A stretch of 64,000 nt of DNA from assembly GCF_003857055.1 (NCBI RefSeq), contig NZ_QGSZ01000233.1:1-64000 (forward strand), written 5' to 3'. This DNA comes from Micromonospora inaquosa. GTDB lineage: Bacteria > Actinomycetota > Actinomycetes > Mycobacteriales > Micromonosporaceae. A program made the position numbers and the translations under genes. Below are positions 1-7,987 of the stretch, piece after piece; position 1 is the stretch's first letter, and each line of letters begins with the position of its first letter. The notes beneath the pieces are model-generated. The model did not search any database. It saw only the letters and a program-made list of their open reading frames with translations, and was not told the origin of the DNA.

Positions 1-59
1 ACATCCACGGCGAACGCTTCAAGCCGTTGCCGCACAACCGAAAGCTCGTCAGGGGTCAC
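1..59 (-). CDS. Partial hypothetical CDS, 5' end only, runs off left edge
   Basis: A leftward frame starts at a GTG at 59 and reads MTPDELSVVRQRLEAF before leaving the window. An in-frame TAG at 72-74 limits how early it could begin. The residues look like an amphipathic helix and codon third positions are GC-rich, but there are only 19 codons and no convincing ribosome binding site. No function can be assigned. It could be the N terminus of a small conserved actinobacterial protein, or a chance open frame. Confidence 0.35.
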   Translation of the reverse strand, partial: MTPDELSVVRQRLEAFAVD

Positions 60-123
60 CGCAACATCGAACTACCCAGACCGCCCCGATGACCCCACGA
101 CACGCCGACCTAACAAAGCACTA

Positions 124-282
124 CTAGTCGGCGTTCTCCTCGGAGCGGGCGTCGTCCGGCGCCCGGGCGTCGTCGTCGGTCAGCGCGTCGTCCGACGAGG
201 TGGTGAGGTTGGCGAGCCGGCGCTCGGCCTCCCGGATCTCCTCGTCGAGCCTGGGGTTCTCCTCATCGGGGCCCTGCGACAT
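124..282 (-). CDS. Small acidic hypothetical protein (52 aa)
   Basis: The frame begins MSQGPDEENPRLDEEIREAE and ends with an Asp/Glu-rich, Arg-containing tail closed by TAG. A good Shine-Dalgarno GGAGG lies 7 nt before the ATG, which supports the start and the gene although it is short. About a third of the residues are Asp or Glu; residues 12-25 could form a charged helix. There are no cysteines, no signal peptide and no membrane segment. It is not recognised as a named family; small acidic proteins like this are common and mostly uncharacterised in actinomycetes. Confidence 0.65.
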   Translation of the reverse strand: MSQGPDEENPRLDEEIREAERRLANLTTSSDDALTDDDARAPDDARSEENAD

Positions 283-422
283 GGGCGACCTCCATCGGGC
301 GCGACCGGTAGCCCTCCGAATACCCAGCCTGCGGGCGGAGACACGAGGTCTGCCGCCATCCCTTGATGATGTGATGAAAAGTAACTGAATCCGCTCTCCG
401 AAACCTATTCCTCAACACCTGA

Positions 423-656
423 TCACGTAGATGGAACGTCCTCGGCGACCCACAGGCCGCGGCCCTGTAGACCCACCACCAGGCCACGAGTCTGGAGAAC
501 GATGATCGCCCGCTGGACCGTGGTCACGCTGACGTCGTAAAGGTCCGATAGTTCGTTGTAGGTGGGCAGACGCTCCCCTGCCGCGTACTCGCCGCTCTTG
601 ATGCGAGCGGCGAGGTCCTCGGCCACCTCGCGGTATCCGCCGGTAGGTATGGGCAT
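423..656 (-). CDS. GntR-family regulator, HTH domain only (77 aa)
   Basis: The protein reads MPIPTGGYREVAEDLAARIK and then has the GntR winged helix-turn-helix pattern (GERLPTYNELSDLYDVS, TTVQRAIIVLQTRGLV, GRGLWV). It is almost only the DNA-binding domain, with no effector domain, so it may need a partner or act as a small standalone regulator. The ATG at 656 is chosen because GAAGGA lies 8 nt upstream and family starts match; an in-frame ATG at 722 has its only AG-rich stretch too close. It is divergent from the small gene at 873, and the 217 bp between them probably holds both promoters. Confidence 0.75.
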   Translation of the reverse strand: MPIPTGGYREVAEDLAARIKSGEYAAGERLPTYNELSDLYDVSVTTVQRAIIVLQTRGLVVGLQGRGLWVAEDVPST

Positions 657-662
657 GTGAAG

Positions 663-780
663 GTTCCTTCGTTCGGCACCTTCCATCGGATCACGCTGCC
701 AACACGCCCTCAAGACCAACATTGCCTTAGGTACTAAAGGTCTCTAAGGTCGACAGCAGTGGTCGTTCCTTCGTTCGGCA
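663..780. repeat. 16-bp direct repeat flanking the GntR upstream region
   Basis: GTTCCTTCGTTCGGCA occurs exactly at 663-678 and again at 765-780, same orientation. The first copy contains, on the minus strand, the GAAGGA ribosome binding site of the small GntR gene. The second copy is 102 bp further upstream. It may be a duplicated leader segment or a repeated regulator site. Confidence 0.7.
725..749. promoter_or_regulatory. Possible operator in the divergent GntR/small-gene region
   Basis: CCTTAG (725-730) and CTAAGG (744-749) form a 6-bp inverted repeat with a 13-bp spacer in an unusually AT-rich stretch between the divergent genes. GntR proteins bind such symmetric sites. The match is short, so this is only a candidate. 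Confidence 0.3.
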
Positions 781-872
781 AGCGGCGGGCCCGACCACCC
801 CCGCCCGGAGACGACGCTGAACACGTTGCCCCTTGGGCGAGCCTGATCGCGTCTCGCGGAAGGTTACCGATC

Positions 873-1076
873 ATGCCGATCGACGAGCCCATATCCAAGG
901 CGACCGAGTTGTTCACGGCCGAACGGGTACTGAATACGCACTGGACTCGGGCGCATGACAGACCGTGGCGAGCCGGCGGTTGCCTTGAGTGCAGGGGTCG
1001 CGACAACTGCCCGCAACTGGATTGGGCATTGGCGCTTCTGGCCGACGTCGCTTCCGTCATGCTGCAGAAGCGGTGA
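873..1076 (+). CDS. Small cysteine-containing hypothetical protein (67 aa)
   Basis: The frame starts MPIDEPISKATELFTAERVL and contains a central GGCLECRGRDNCPQLDWAL stretch. The three cysteines in C-x2-C-x5-C could bind a metal or form disulfides. Such short proteins with an N-terminal VLNTHW-like stretch and a Cys cluster are often seen beside small regulators in actinomycetes, but no function is known to me. GGAAGG about 9 nt before the ATG at 873 supports this start over an ATG at 759. It is divergent from the GntR gene. Confidence 0.6.
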   Translation: MPIDEPISKATELFTAERVLNTHWTRAHDRPWRAGGCLECRGRDNCPQLDWALALLADVASVMLQKR

Positions 1077-1205
1077 CCTGCGAGCTGGACGCGGCCAGAG
1101 GAAGACCGCTGCGCGCTTTCAGCACCAACGTACCGAGCGCCGGGCCGGTCGGCGGTCGCGCCGGGCTGGAACCCGGGAGCGTTGCCGACCCGGCCCGGTG
1201 CCGGA

Positions 1206-1427
1206 TCAGCGCTGCTTCAGCTCGCGCCAGGATGGGTGGGTGCCGCGCCAGGCGTCGGCGAGGATGGCCGCCGAGGCCCGGCTGGGGCACTGCTGCACCC
1301 GCTCACGACCCGACGCCCCACCGATCTGGGCGCGGACCTCCCAACCCTGCCCGTCAGTACGGATATACACGTCCCGGCGCCCGCGCGGGGTCGTGTCTCC
1401 GTTCCACCAGTGCTCCTCCACCTTCAT
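1206..1427 (-). CDS. Hypothetical protein (73 aa)
   Basis: Starting at ATG 1427 the protein reads MKVEEHWWNGDTTPRGRRDV and continues YIRTDGQGWEVRAQIGG with a basic C terminus ending WRELKQR. The tryptophan- and aromatic-rich beginning and short beta-like segments look like a real small cytosolic protein of a type common in Micromonosporaceae. Longer in-frame starts exist (to 1634), but the added residues are low-complexity and poorly supported. It lies downstream of, and convergent with, the Cys-containing gene ending at 1076. Function unknown. Confidence 0.6.
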   Translation of the reverse strand: MKVEEHWWNGDTTPRGRRDVYIRTDGQGWEVRAQIGGASGRERVQQCPSRASAAILADAWRGTHPSWRELKQR

Positions 1428-1625
1428 TCGCCGACCGTATAGCAATTCCCGCGCCGAGGGTACGGCGCAGGTATGCCCGGACCGGGGCAGGAGCGACAAT
1501 CCGGGCGCATTTCGGCCCAACCGTTGGCGGTTCGCAACCATAACGGGCGGTTCTCCCGCCCCTGACTTGCGAATCAGGAACCCCCACTCTGCCTCCTCCC
1601 CGCAACTCCCACCGCCAAACCCGCT

Positions 1626-1685
1626 GTTGATCAAGAAGTCTGCGTCACGAATCGAGCCCCCGATGACGCAAACTTCTTGATCAAC
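1626..1685. repeat. Large intergenic palindrome (22-bp arms)
   Basis: The arms 1626-1647 and 1664-1685 are inverted copies (GTTGATCAAGAAGTCTGCGT and its complement) with one mismatch, around a 16-bp loop. Each end contains TTGATCAA. No T-run follows, so it is unlike a classical terminator, although it lies just downstream of the NYN gene and could stop transcription from either side. Similar TTGATCAAGAAG palindromes are, as I recall, dispersed repeats in Micromonospora and Salinispora genomes. Confidence 0.85.
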
Positions 1686-1707
1686 GCGGAGAGGGTGGGG
1701 GTGGGGG

Positions 1708-2790
1708 TCAGGGGTGGGTTGTCAGGAGGTAGTCGTCGGCCTCGGGGCTCCAGCGCAGGTCCAGTACGCCGGCGGTGGCGGCCGCCTTGCAGAACTGCAG
1801 GAAGCTGCGGTAGCCGAGCTTCTTCTCGCTGAAGTCCGGACGGGCACGGCGTACCTGGTTCTTCAACCCGGACAGCGCCACCGGGTTGCCGCCGCTGCCC
1901 AGGTCCGCCACGACGCCCCGGAGCAGGCCGAATGCCACCTCGCGGTCGCCGTGCTCGGGCAGCGAGACCTCGGGGTCACCCTTGGCCGGGCCCTCGGCCA
2001 GCTCGATCACGTTGCGTTCGGCGAGGTGGCGCAGCAGCTCGCCGAAGGTGCGGAAGCCGTAGTCGGACTCACTGAAGGTCGGGTCCTTGCGCAGCAGGGT
2101 GCGTTTGAGTCGGGAGGCGGTGACCTCACCGTTGGCGCTGCCCTGCAGTCCGGCGACCGACTGGGCGACGAGCACGGCGAGCGCGTCCACGTCCCGATCG
2201 GGCTCCGCATCCTGCGGGCGACGGTCCACCTCCTGCTCCGGCTCGGGTGGGCGCTGTTCCGCGCCGGCCTGCCGGGTGGTGGCCCGAGTACGCCGACCAC
2301 GGGCCGGCGGGATGTCCACGCCCTCCAGCCGGTCGTAGTAGAGGAACTCGTCGCACGCCGGGGGGAGCAGCCCCGAGGTGGACCCCTCGACCCCGACGCC
2401 GATGACCCGCTTGTTCAACTCGCGCAGCTTGTGCACCAGCGGGGTGAAGTCGCTGTCCCCACTACAGATCACGAAGGTGGAGATGTAGTCGCGCTCGAAC
2501 GCCAACTCGATCGCGTCGACGGCCATCTTGATGTCCGCGGCGTTCTTCCGGGACGCGCCCATCCGCTGCGGGATCTCGATCAGCTCGACGTGGGACCGGG
2601 TGAGCATCCGGCGGTCCTCGTCGAAGTAGGACCAGTCGGCGTACGCCCGGCGGACCACCACCCGACCTCGTTCGGCCAGCGCGTCGGCGATGGGCCGGAA
2701 GTCGAAGGCCGCGCCGCCACGGTGATCACGCGCGCCCAACGCGAGGTTCTCGTAGTCGAGAAATAGGGCGATCCGGTCTTCTTGATCCAC
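1708..2790 (-). CDS. NYN-domain (PIN-like) protein with C-terminal LOTUS/OST-HTH-like repeats
   Basis: Residues 1-160 form an NYN/LabA-type domain: the N-terminal LFLDYENLAL carries the conserved Asp and Asn, and CSGDSDFTPLV carries the second acidic pair, the metal site of PIN-like RNases. Residues about 165-210 are a basic, then Asp/Glu-rich linker. Two related segments (about 210-270 and 285-350; each with FRTFGELL or YRSFLQFCK) look like OST-HTH/LOTUS RNA-binding modules. The family acts on RNA, but the target is unknown here. The GTG at 2790 is the best start although its ribosome site is weak. It stands alone, divergent from the GH87-like gene. Confidence 0.85.
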   Translation of the reverse strand: MDQEDRIALFLDYENLALGARDHRGGAAFDFRPIADALAERGRVVVRRAYADWSYFDEDRRMLTRSHVELIEIPQRMGASRKNAADIKMAVDAIELAFERDYISTFVICSGDSDFTPLVHKLRELNKRVIGVGVEGSTSGLLPPACDEFLYYDRLEGVDIPPARGRRTRATTRQAGAEQRPPEPEQEVDRRPQDAEPDRDVDALAVLVAQSVAGLQGSANGEVTASRLKRTLLRKDPTFSESDYGFRTFGELLRHLAERNVIELAEGPAKGDPEVSLPEHGDREVAFGLLRGVVADLGSGGNPVALSGLKNQVRRARPDFSEKKLGYRSFLQFCKAAATAGVLDLRWSPEADDYLLTTHP

Positions 2791-3009
2791 GCGGACCAGC
2801 CTACGCCGGGCGTGAGCTGGTCGGGGCGGGCGACGCGCGACACCTCAACTCGTCGACCGTCCATTTCTTGCGGCCTGACAGTCGTCAATTTTCGTTGTTC
2901 GATAGGTGTCTTGCAGTGCCATGTCTGGTGCTGCATCATGACGATCAATGTCGGGCGTCGGGGGAGCGCCAGGCGGACCTCCACCACCACCCATTCAGGA
3001 GGGTCACCG

Positions 3010-5046
3010 ATGTTTCGCAGCCTCACGCCGGCGCGGGGACACCCCCGCCGGCCCAGCGGCACCGCCGTCGCGCTCGCGGCCGGTCTCGCCGTGCTGGTCG
3101 CCGGACCCACCTCGGCCACCGCCAGTCCACCGACGTCCGCCGGCGCACGGCCGGTGGTCACCCGGGCCGCCCTCGACCCGGCGCTGGTCGCCGGACGCGG
3201 CGCGGACGTCGACTTCCTTGAGCAGGAAGCCGAGAACGCCCGCACCAACGGCGAGATCATCGGGCCCGACCGGTCCGCCTACACGCTGCCCGCGGAGGCC
3301 TCCGGACGCCGGGCGGTCCGGCTCACCCCCGGGGAGTACGTGGAGTTCGTCCTGCCCAGCGCGGCGAACGGGATCACCGTGCGGTACAGCATCCCGGACG
3401 CGCCGCAGGGTGGTGGGATCACCGCGCCCCTGAAGGTCGCTGTCAACGGCAAGCACCTGCGCACCATGACACTCACGTCGCAGTACTCATGGCTCTACAA
3501 CCAGTACCCGTTCACCAACGACCCACAGGCCGGGCTGCTGCACCCGGACTGGTGGATCACCGAGTGCCAGTGCGTCCCGTCGGCCACCACGCCGTACCCG
3601 AGCATCAGCACGCCGTTCCGGCCCACCCACTTCTACGACGAGCAGCGGCTGCTGCTCGGGCGTACCTACCGCGCCGGCGACAGGGTCCGGCTCACCGCGC
3701 CGCCCGGCAGCGCCGCCGCCTGGACGGTCATCGACCTGCTCGACTCCGAGTTGGTCGCACCGCCGCACGTCCGGCTGCTCGCGGCGAACGTGCTCGCCTT
3801 CGGCGCCGACCCGACCGGCCGGCGGGACTCCGCCGACGCGCTGGACCGGGCCATCGCCTTCGCCCGGCGCGCCCACCTCACTGTGTACATCCCACCGGGC
3901 ACCTACCAGGTCAACCGGCACATCATCGTCGACGACGTGACCATCGAGGGCGCCGGCAACTGGTACACCATCATCAAGGGGCGCGAGGTCGCCCTGCCGA
4001 CCCCCGCGCCGGACGGCTCGGTGCACACCGGAGTCGGGTTCTACGGTCGGGACGCCGCCGACGGCGGCAGCCGCAACGTGCACCTCTCCGGCTTCGCCAT
4101 CGAGGGCGACGTGCGGGAACGCATTGACACCGACCAGGTCAACGCGATCGGTGGGGCGATGAGCAACTCCACCATCGACGGGCTCTACCTGCACCACACC
4201 AAGGCGGGCCTGTGGTTCGACGGCCCGATGCGCAACGTCCGCGTCACCAACAACATCATCGTCGACCAGATCGCCGACGCGCTCAACTTCCACACCGGTG
4301 TGACCGACTCGCTGGTGTCGCACAACTTCGTCCGCAACACCGGCGACGACGGCCTGGCCATGTGGTCGGAGAGGACGGCCAACGCGCGGAACACGTTCGA
4401 CCACAACACGGTGCAGTCACCGACCCTGGCCAACGGCATCGCCATCTACGGCGGCACCGACACCACCGTCTCGCACAACCTGGTCGCCGACCCGGTACGC
4501 GAGGGCAGCGGTCTGCACGCCGGGTCCCGCTTCGGCGCGGAGCCGTTCACCGGGCACCTGCGGTTCACCAACAACACCACCGCCCGCGCCGGCACGTACG
4601 AGCTGAACTGGAACATCGGGCTGGGAGCGATCTGGATCTTCGCTCTGGATCGCAGCATCGAGGCCCGCGTCGAGGTGACCGGCGACGCGTACCTGGACAA
4701 CACGTACAACGCGATCATGCTGGTCAGCGACTGGCCGGTGAAGGACCTCTACTCGATCTCCGACGTGCGGTTCCGCGACGTCCGGGTCGACGGCACCGGC
4801 ACCTCGGTGGTCAGCGCCCGCGCGGCCGGGTCCGCCACGTTCGCCAACGTGGACGCCCGCAACGTGGGCGCGGTCGGCGTCAACAACTGCGGATCGTTCC
4901 ACTTCACCCCGGCCGGCTCGGAGTTCACACTGACCGACCTCGGCGGCAACGACGGCGGATGGCTCGCGCCGTGGCTGCTGCCCAACACCATCACCTGCGA
5001 CGACCGGCCACCCGTGTCGCCGCCCCCGCCTCCTTCGCGGTGGTGA
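3010..5046 (+). CDS. Secreted beta-helix glycosidase, GH87 alpha-1,3-glucanase/mycodextranase-like
   Basis: The 678-aa protein starts at ATG 3010 after AGGAGGG. Residues 1-40 are a signal peptide (basic start, Ala/Val-rich core, ATASP). After a beta-sandwich-like region, residues about 260-600 form a right-handed beta-helix opening with VLAFGADPTGRRDSADALD and VYIPPGTYQVN, typical of pectate-lyase-3 folds. HTGVGFYGRDA, DQVNAIGGAMSNSTI and RNTGDDGLAMWSE match what I know of GH87 mycodextranases. It would cleave alpha-1,3-glucan of fungal walls outside the cell. No separate carbohydrate-binding module follows. GH55 or another pectate-lyase-like family is the alternative. Confidence 0.75.
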   Translation: MFRSLTPARGHPRRPSGTAVALAAGLAVLVAGPTSATASPPTSAGARPVVTRAALDPALVAGRGADVDFLEQEAENARTNGEIIGPDRSAYTLPAEASGRRAVRLTPGEYVEFVLPSAANGITVRYSIPDAPQGGGITAPLKVAVNGKHLRTMTLTSQYSWLYNQYPFTNDPQAGLLHPDWWITECQCVPSATTPYPSISTPFRPTHFYDEQRLLLGRTYRAGDRVRLTAPPGSAAAWTVIDLLDSELVAPPHVRLLAANVLAFGADPTGRRDSADALDRAIAFARRAHLTVYIPPGTYQVNRHIIVDDVTIEGAGNWYTIIKGREVALPTPAPDGSVHTGVGFYGRDAADGGSRNVHLSGFAIEGDVRERIDTDQVNAIGGAMSNSTIDGLYLHHTKAGLWFDGPMRNVRVTNNIIVDQIADALNFHTGVTDSLVSHNFVRNTGDDGLAMWSERTANARNTFDHNTVQSPTLANGIAIYGGTDTTVSHNLVADPVREGSGLHAGSRFGAEPFTGHLRFTNNTTARAGTYELNWNIGLGAIWIFALDRSIEARVEVTGDAYLDNTYNAIMLVSDWPVKDLYSISDVRFRDVRVDGTGTSVVSARAAGSATFANVDARNVGAVGVNNCGSFHFTPAGSEFTLTDLGGNDGGWLAPWLLPNTITCDDRPPVSPPPPPSRW

Positions 5047-5050
5047 ACGC

Positions 5051-5080
5051 GGTGGGCGGCCGGGATCCGGGCCGCCCACC
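5051..5080. terminator. Hairpin terminator after the GH87-like gene
   Basis: An 11-bp perfect stem, GGTGGGCGGCC at 5051-5061 with its complement at 5070-5080, has an 8-nt loop. It lies 4 bp after the stop codon and 20 bp before the end of the convergent gene, so it may act in both directions. Confidence 0.75.
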
Positions 5081-5100
5081 GCACACTCAGGACGGGCGGG

Positions 5101-5736
5101 TCAGCGCACCCGGGCGTACGCCAGTGGCACGCTGGTCTGCTGACCATCCCAGCTGCCGCTCAGCGTGGCCCCGGTTGCCCCGACGGCGCCGGCGCCCGGC
5201 CGCCGGACGACGACCAGCTCGACGGTATCGGTGCTGATGAGCGTGCTGTCCTCGTCGACGAGCCGGCGCAGGGCGCCGACCGAGGGCAGGTTGTCGTTGC
5301 CGGTCCCGCTGACGACGATCGTCACCGTCGGCTCACGCACCTCGCGCCGGCCGTCGACCTCGATGTACTGCTCCGCCTGACCGCTGCCGGCGAGGATCGC
5401 GTGGGCGAGCGCGGCGGCGTACACCGGGTCGGCGCAGCCGTCGTACACCCAGCGCGGGCCGAGCACCGAGTGCTCGGTCGTGCCGACCAGCCAGTCCTCG
5501 GCACCGTCGAGAGGGCTGGCACGGTAGGTGAGGGGGACCTGGTGGACCGGCCCGTCGGCCGCCCCGACCAGCATCGTCTCGATGCCGACCTCGCCGTCCG
5601 GGTCGTCGAAGCGGTAAGCCCCCCGGCTCACCACCTCGACCCCCGCCGGTCCGGCGTACCAGGGTTTGCCGGGCAGCCAGGCCGTCAGCAGGTCCAACTT
5701 CGTGGGGCGCAGGGTCGCCCTGTGCAGCAGTGCCAT
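5101..5736 (-). CDS. Maltokinase N-terminal-cap-like protein
   Basis: The 211-aa soluble protein begins MALLHRATLRPTKLDLLTAW and contains PGKPWYAG, GAYRFDDPDGEVGIETMLV and VHQVPLTYRASPL. This is the pattern of the CG0192-type cap domain found at the N terminus of maltokinases and as a separate protein in actinobacteria, sometimes annotated as a branching-enzyme-like protein. The kinase part is absent, so a catalytic role is unlikely; it may bind a sugar or a partner. It follows the 5750-6841 gene by 13 bp and is probably cotranscribed with it. The start at ATG 5736 has only a weak AGG. Confidence 0.75.
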   Translation of the reverse strand: MALLHRATLRPTKLDLLTAWLPGKPWYAGPAGVEVVSRGAYRFDDPDGEVGIETMLVGAADGPVHQVPLTYRASPLDGAEDWLVGTTEHSVLGPRWVYDGCADPVYAAALAHAILAGSGQAEQYIEVDGRREVREPTVTIVVSGTGNDNLPSVGALRRLVDEDSTLISTDTVELVVVRRPGAGAVGATGATLSGSWDGQQTSVPLAYARVR

Positions 5737-5749
5737 GACGGCAGCCTAG

Positions 5750-6841
5750 TCAGAGGCCCGCGCACTGTTGCCCGCCGATCGTGCAGCTCTCCGGCTCCCG
5801 GGCCTTCGGCCGGCTGTCGCGAACATCGAAGCTGATCGTCCGGGATCCTCCGGCAGCCACGGCGGCTCCGGTGAAGGTGATCACCCGCCGGTCCTGTCGC
5901 CAGTTCGCGCCGTCGACGTCGTCGACGGTGGTGCCCTCGGCGAGGGTGACCACCACCGCCCAGTCGGCCACCGGCGCGCCGCCGGGATTGCCGACCACGA
6001 TCTCGCCGGTGTAGCCGAACAGTCGGCTGGACTCGGTCTCGTAGCGGGCCGTCACGGGCGCCGGCGGCGGGGGCGGCGCAGCCGACGCGGGCGTCCGCGA
6101 GGGCTTCGCCGACGGGGTCCGGCTCGGTCGGGTGGTCGCCGACGCGGTGGCCCGGGCGGGGCGCGTCGAAGAGGATGCCGTGGGCGCGACGGCGGTCCGG
6201 CCGGCCGTCACGGTCGGCGACTCCGTCGCGGTCGGCGCGGGCGCGGCGGTCGGCTTCGAGTCAGGCGGCAACGTCACCCATGCCGCCGTCCCCGCCACCA
6301 GCACAGCGCCGGCGACCACGGCGAGCACCGTGCGACGCCGACGGGGGTTGCGGCCGGCCCTGCCACGTACGCCGACCAGAGGCAGTTCCGCGGTCATCCC
6401 GCCGTCGGCGCGGCGCAGGTCGACCTGCTGGAACGCGAGCCAGTCGAGGATGGCCGGCAGCCGCACGGTCAGCGCCTGCCGCAGCTGTTGCTCGCGGGGC
6501 CCGTGCTGCTCGGCGGACCACGCGCCGTGCGTGCTGACCTCCCGGAGCTCCAGCCGGCAGCCCTGCTTGGTGGCCGTGACCGCGCAGGTCAGCTCGCTGA
6601 GCCGGCCGGCCTCGTCGCAGGCCAGCACGAGGAGATCCGGCTCCTGCCGCTCGGTCACCTCGACCTCGACGTTGGCCTCGAAGCCGGGCAGGCCGACCGT
6701 GTGCAGCAGCATCCGGTCCGGTACGCCCTCGACCGTCTCGGCCTCGGCGAACCACCGGCCGAGCAACTCCCGGTCGGTCAGGGCGAGCCAGACCCGCTCA
6801 GCCGGGTGGGACAGGTCGACCTGCGCACCGATCTCGATCAC
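5750..6841 (-). CDS. SRPBCC - transmembrane - CBM2-like fusion protein
   Basis: Three parts are visible in the 363 residues. Residues 1-140 resemble an AHSA1/SRPBCC ligand-binding domain (EIGAQVDLSHPAERVWLALT, LLGRWFAEAE). An Arg cluster RRRR at 167-170 precedes one membrane helix (171-189). A Pro/Thr/Ser/Ala-rich linker (about 195-262) leads to a C-terminal domain of about 100 residues with VVGNPGGAPVADWAVVVTLAEG and a Cys pair near the end (CTIGGQQC), resembling a CBM2 cellulose-binding module. Topology would put the SRPBCC domain inside and the CBM outside. The gene is directly upstream of the maltokinase-cap-like gene. Function is unknown. The start is GTG 6841. Confidence 0.7.
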   Translation of the reverse strand: MIEIGAQVDLSHPAERVWLALTDRELLGRWFAEAETVEGVPDRMLLHTVGLPGFEANVEVEVTERQEPDLLVLACDEAGRLSELTCAVTATKQGCRLELREVSTHGAWSAEQHGPREQQLRQALTVRLPAILDWLAFQQVDLRRADGGMTAELPLVGVRGRAGRNPRRRRTVLAVVAGAVLVAGTAAWVTLPPDSKPTAAPAPTATESPTVTAGRTAVAPTASSSTRPARATASATTRPSRTPSAKPSRTPASAAPPPPPAPVTARYETESSRLFGYTGEIVVGNPGGAPVADWAVVVTLAEGTTVDDVDGANWRQDRRVITFTGAAVAAGGSRTISFDVRDSRPKAREPESCTIGGQQCAGL

Positions 6842-6908
6842 GGCGAGACTCTAACCGGTTGCCCGCCCGGCCTGTCCCGCCCGCCCGAGCCGGTCGACGG
6901 CGCCCTGA

Positions 6909-7958
6909 TCAGCCCCAGCGATTCAACCGTTCGACCACTGTGGCCAGCGCGGCCCGGGCGTCGGCACTCAGCTCGGCGACCACCTGCGCCGCCGGCAGGT
7001 CCCGGGCCAGCGGGTGCGCCTGCCCCGCCCACAGGTTGGCCACCGACGCGTCCCCGTCGCGCCGCGCGGCGGCGAGCAGTGGGCGCGTCAGGTGCAGCAC
7101 CTGGGGGTAACCGCGCGGCGCCATCGCGTCGTGTTGGCGCAGGAAGTCGTTGGCCACGCCGCGGGCCCGCTTACCGGTGAACGACCGGGTCAACGCGGTC
7201 GGCGTGGCACCGGCCACCGCCGCCCGGTGCATCGGCGAGGTGCCCGCCTCCGGGCAGCGCAGGAAGGCCGTGCCGAGTTGCGCGGCGGCGGCGCCGGCAG
7301 CCAGCACGGCGGCCACCGCGGGACCGTCGACGAGGCCGCCCGCGGCCACCAGCGGCCGGTCACAACGCTCGGCGGTCAGCCGGAGCAGCGGCAGCAGCCC
7401 GTAGTCGTCGTCGTCCGGCAGGCCGCCGCGATGCCCACCGGCCTCGGTGCCCTGCACCACCACCGCGTCGACACCCAGGTCGGCGGCGGCGGTAGCCGCG
7501 TCCGGGCGGGTGACAGTGGCCCACACCTCGGTGCCCCGCTCGCGCAGGGCGGTCACCGCCGCCCGGTCGGGCAGACCGAACACGAAGGACACCACCGGGA
7601 CCGGGTCCGCGAGCAGCGCGGCCAACTTCTCCGGGTACGCGTCGTCGCCGCCCGCCGGTTCGCCCAGGCTCACCCCGCGCTGCGCGGCCCGCGGGGCGAG
7701 CCGTTCGGCGTACGCCCGGATGGCGGCCTCGTCGACGCCGCCGGGGTCGGGCAGGAAGACGTTGACACCGAACGGCCGATCGGTGTGCGCGCGGACCTCG
7801 GCGACGTCGGCGACCAGCCGGTCGGTGTCGATCATCCCGGCGGCGAGGAAGCCCAGTCCACCGGCCGCGGACACGGCGGCCACCAGTTCGGGGGTGGACG
7901 GGCCGCCGGCCATCGGGGCGACAATGATCGGGTGGCGCAACGCGGACAGGACGGACAT
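6909..7958 (-). CDS. Nitronate monooxygenase (2-nitropropane dioxygenase family)
   Basis: The 349-aa flavoenzyme starts MSVLSALRHPIIVAPMAGGP, the usual FMN-binding TIM-barrel opening of the family. GVNVFLPDPG, VVQGTEAGGHRGG (the conserved QGxEAGGH motif) and PLVAAGGLVDGPAVAAVLAAGA (phosphate loop) follow in order. It would oxidise alkyl nitronates such as propionate 3-nitronate using FMN and oxygen. The length is normal. The gene is 30 bp downstream of the propeller protein at 7988-9100 on the same strand. The start at 7958 follows GGATGAGGGG. The substrate was not determined from the sequence. Confidence 0.9.
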   Translation of the reverse strand: MSVLSALRHPIIVAPMAGGPSTPELVAAVSAAGGLGFLAAGMIDTDRLVADVAEVRAHTDRPFGVNVFLPDPGGVDEAAIRAYAERLAPRAAQRGVSLGEPAGGDDAYPEKLAALLADPVPVVSFVFGLPDRAAVTALRERGTEVWATVTRPDAATAAADLGVDAVVVQGTEAGGHRGGLPDDDDYGLLPLLRLTAERCDRPLVAAGGLVDGPAVAAVLAAGAAAAQLGTAFLRCPEAGTSPMHRAAVAGATPTALTRSFTGKRARGVANDFLRQHDAMAPRGYPQVLHLTRPLLAAARRDGDASVANLWAGQAHPLARDLPAAQVVAELSADARAALATVVERLNRWG

Positions 7959-7987
7959 CCCCTCATCCTGCCGCAGGCCCGGTCCGT

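Noticed and set aside
955..1680. A 241-aa plus-strand frame
   Set aside because: Arg/Pro/Ser-rich with no domain and overlapping two smaller plausible genes; it ends in the palindrome.
1714..2766. A 350-aa plus-strand frame covering the NYN gene
   Set aside because: It is antisense to the well-supported NYN gene and has repetitive Val/Ala/Gln/Glu composition with no family motif, as expected for the antisense of a GC-rich gene.
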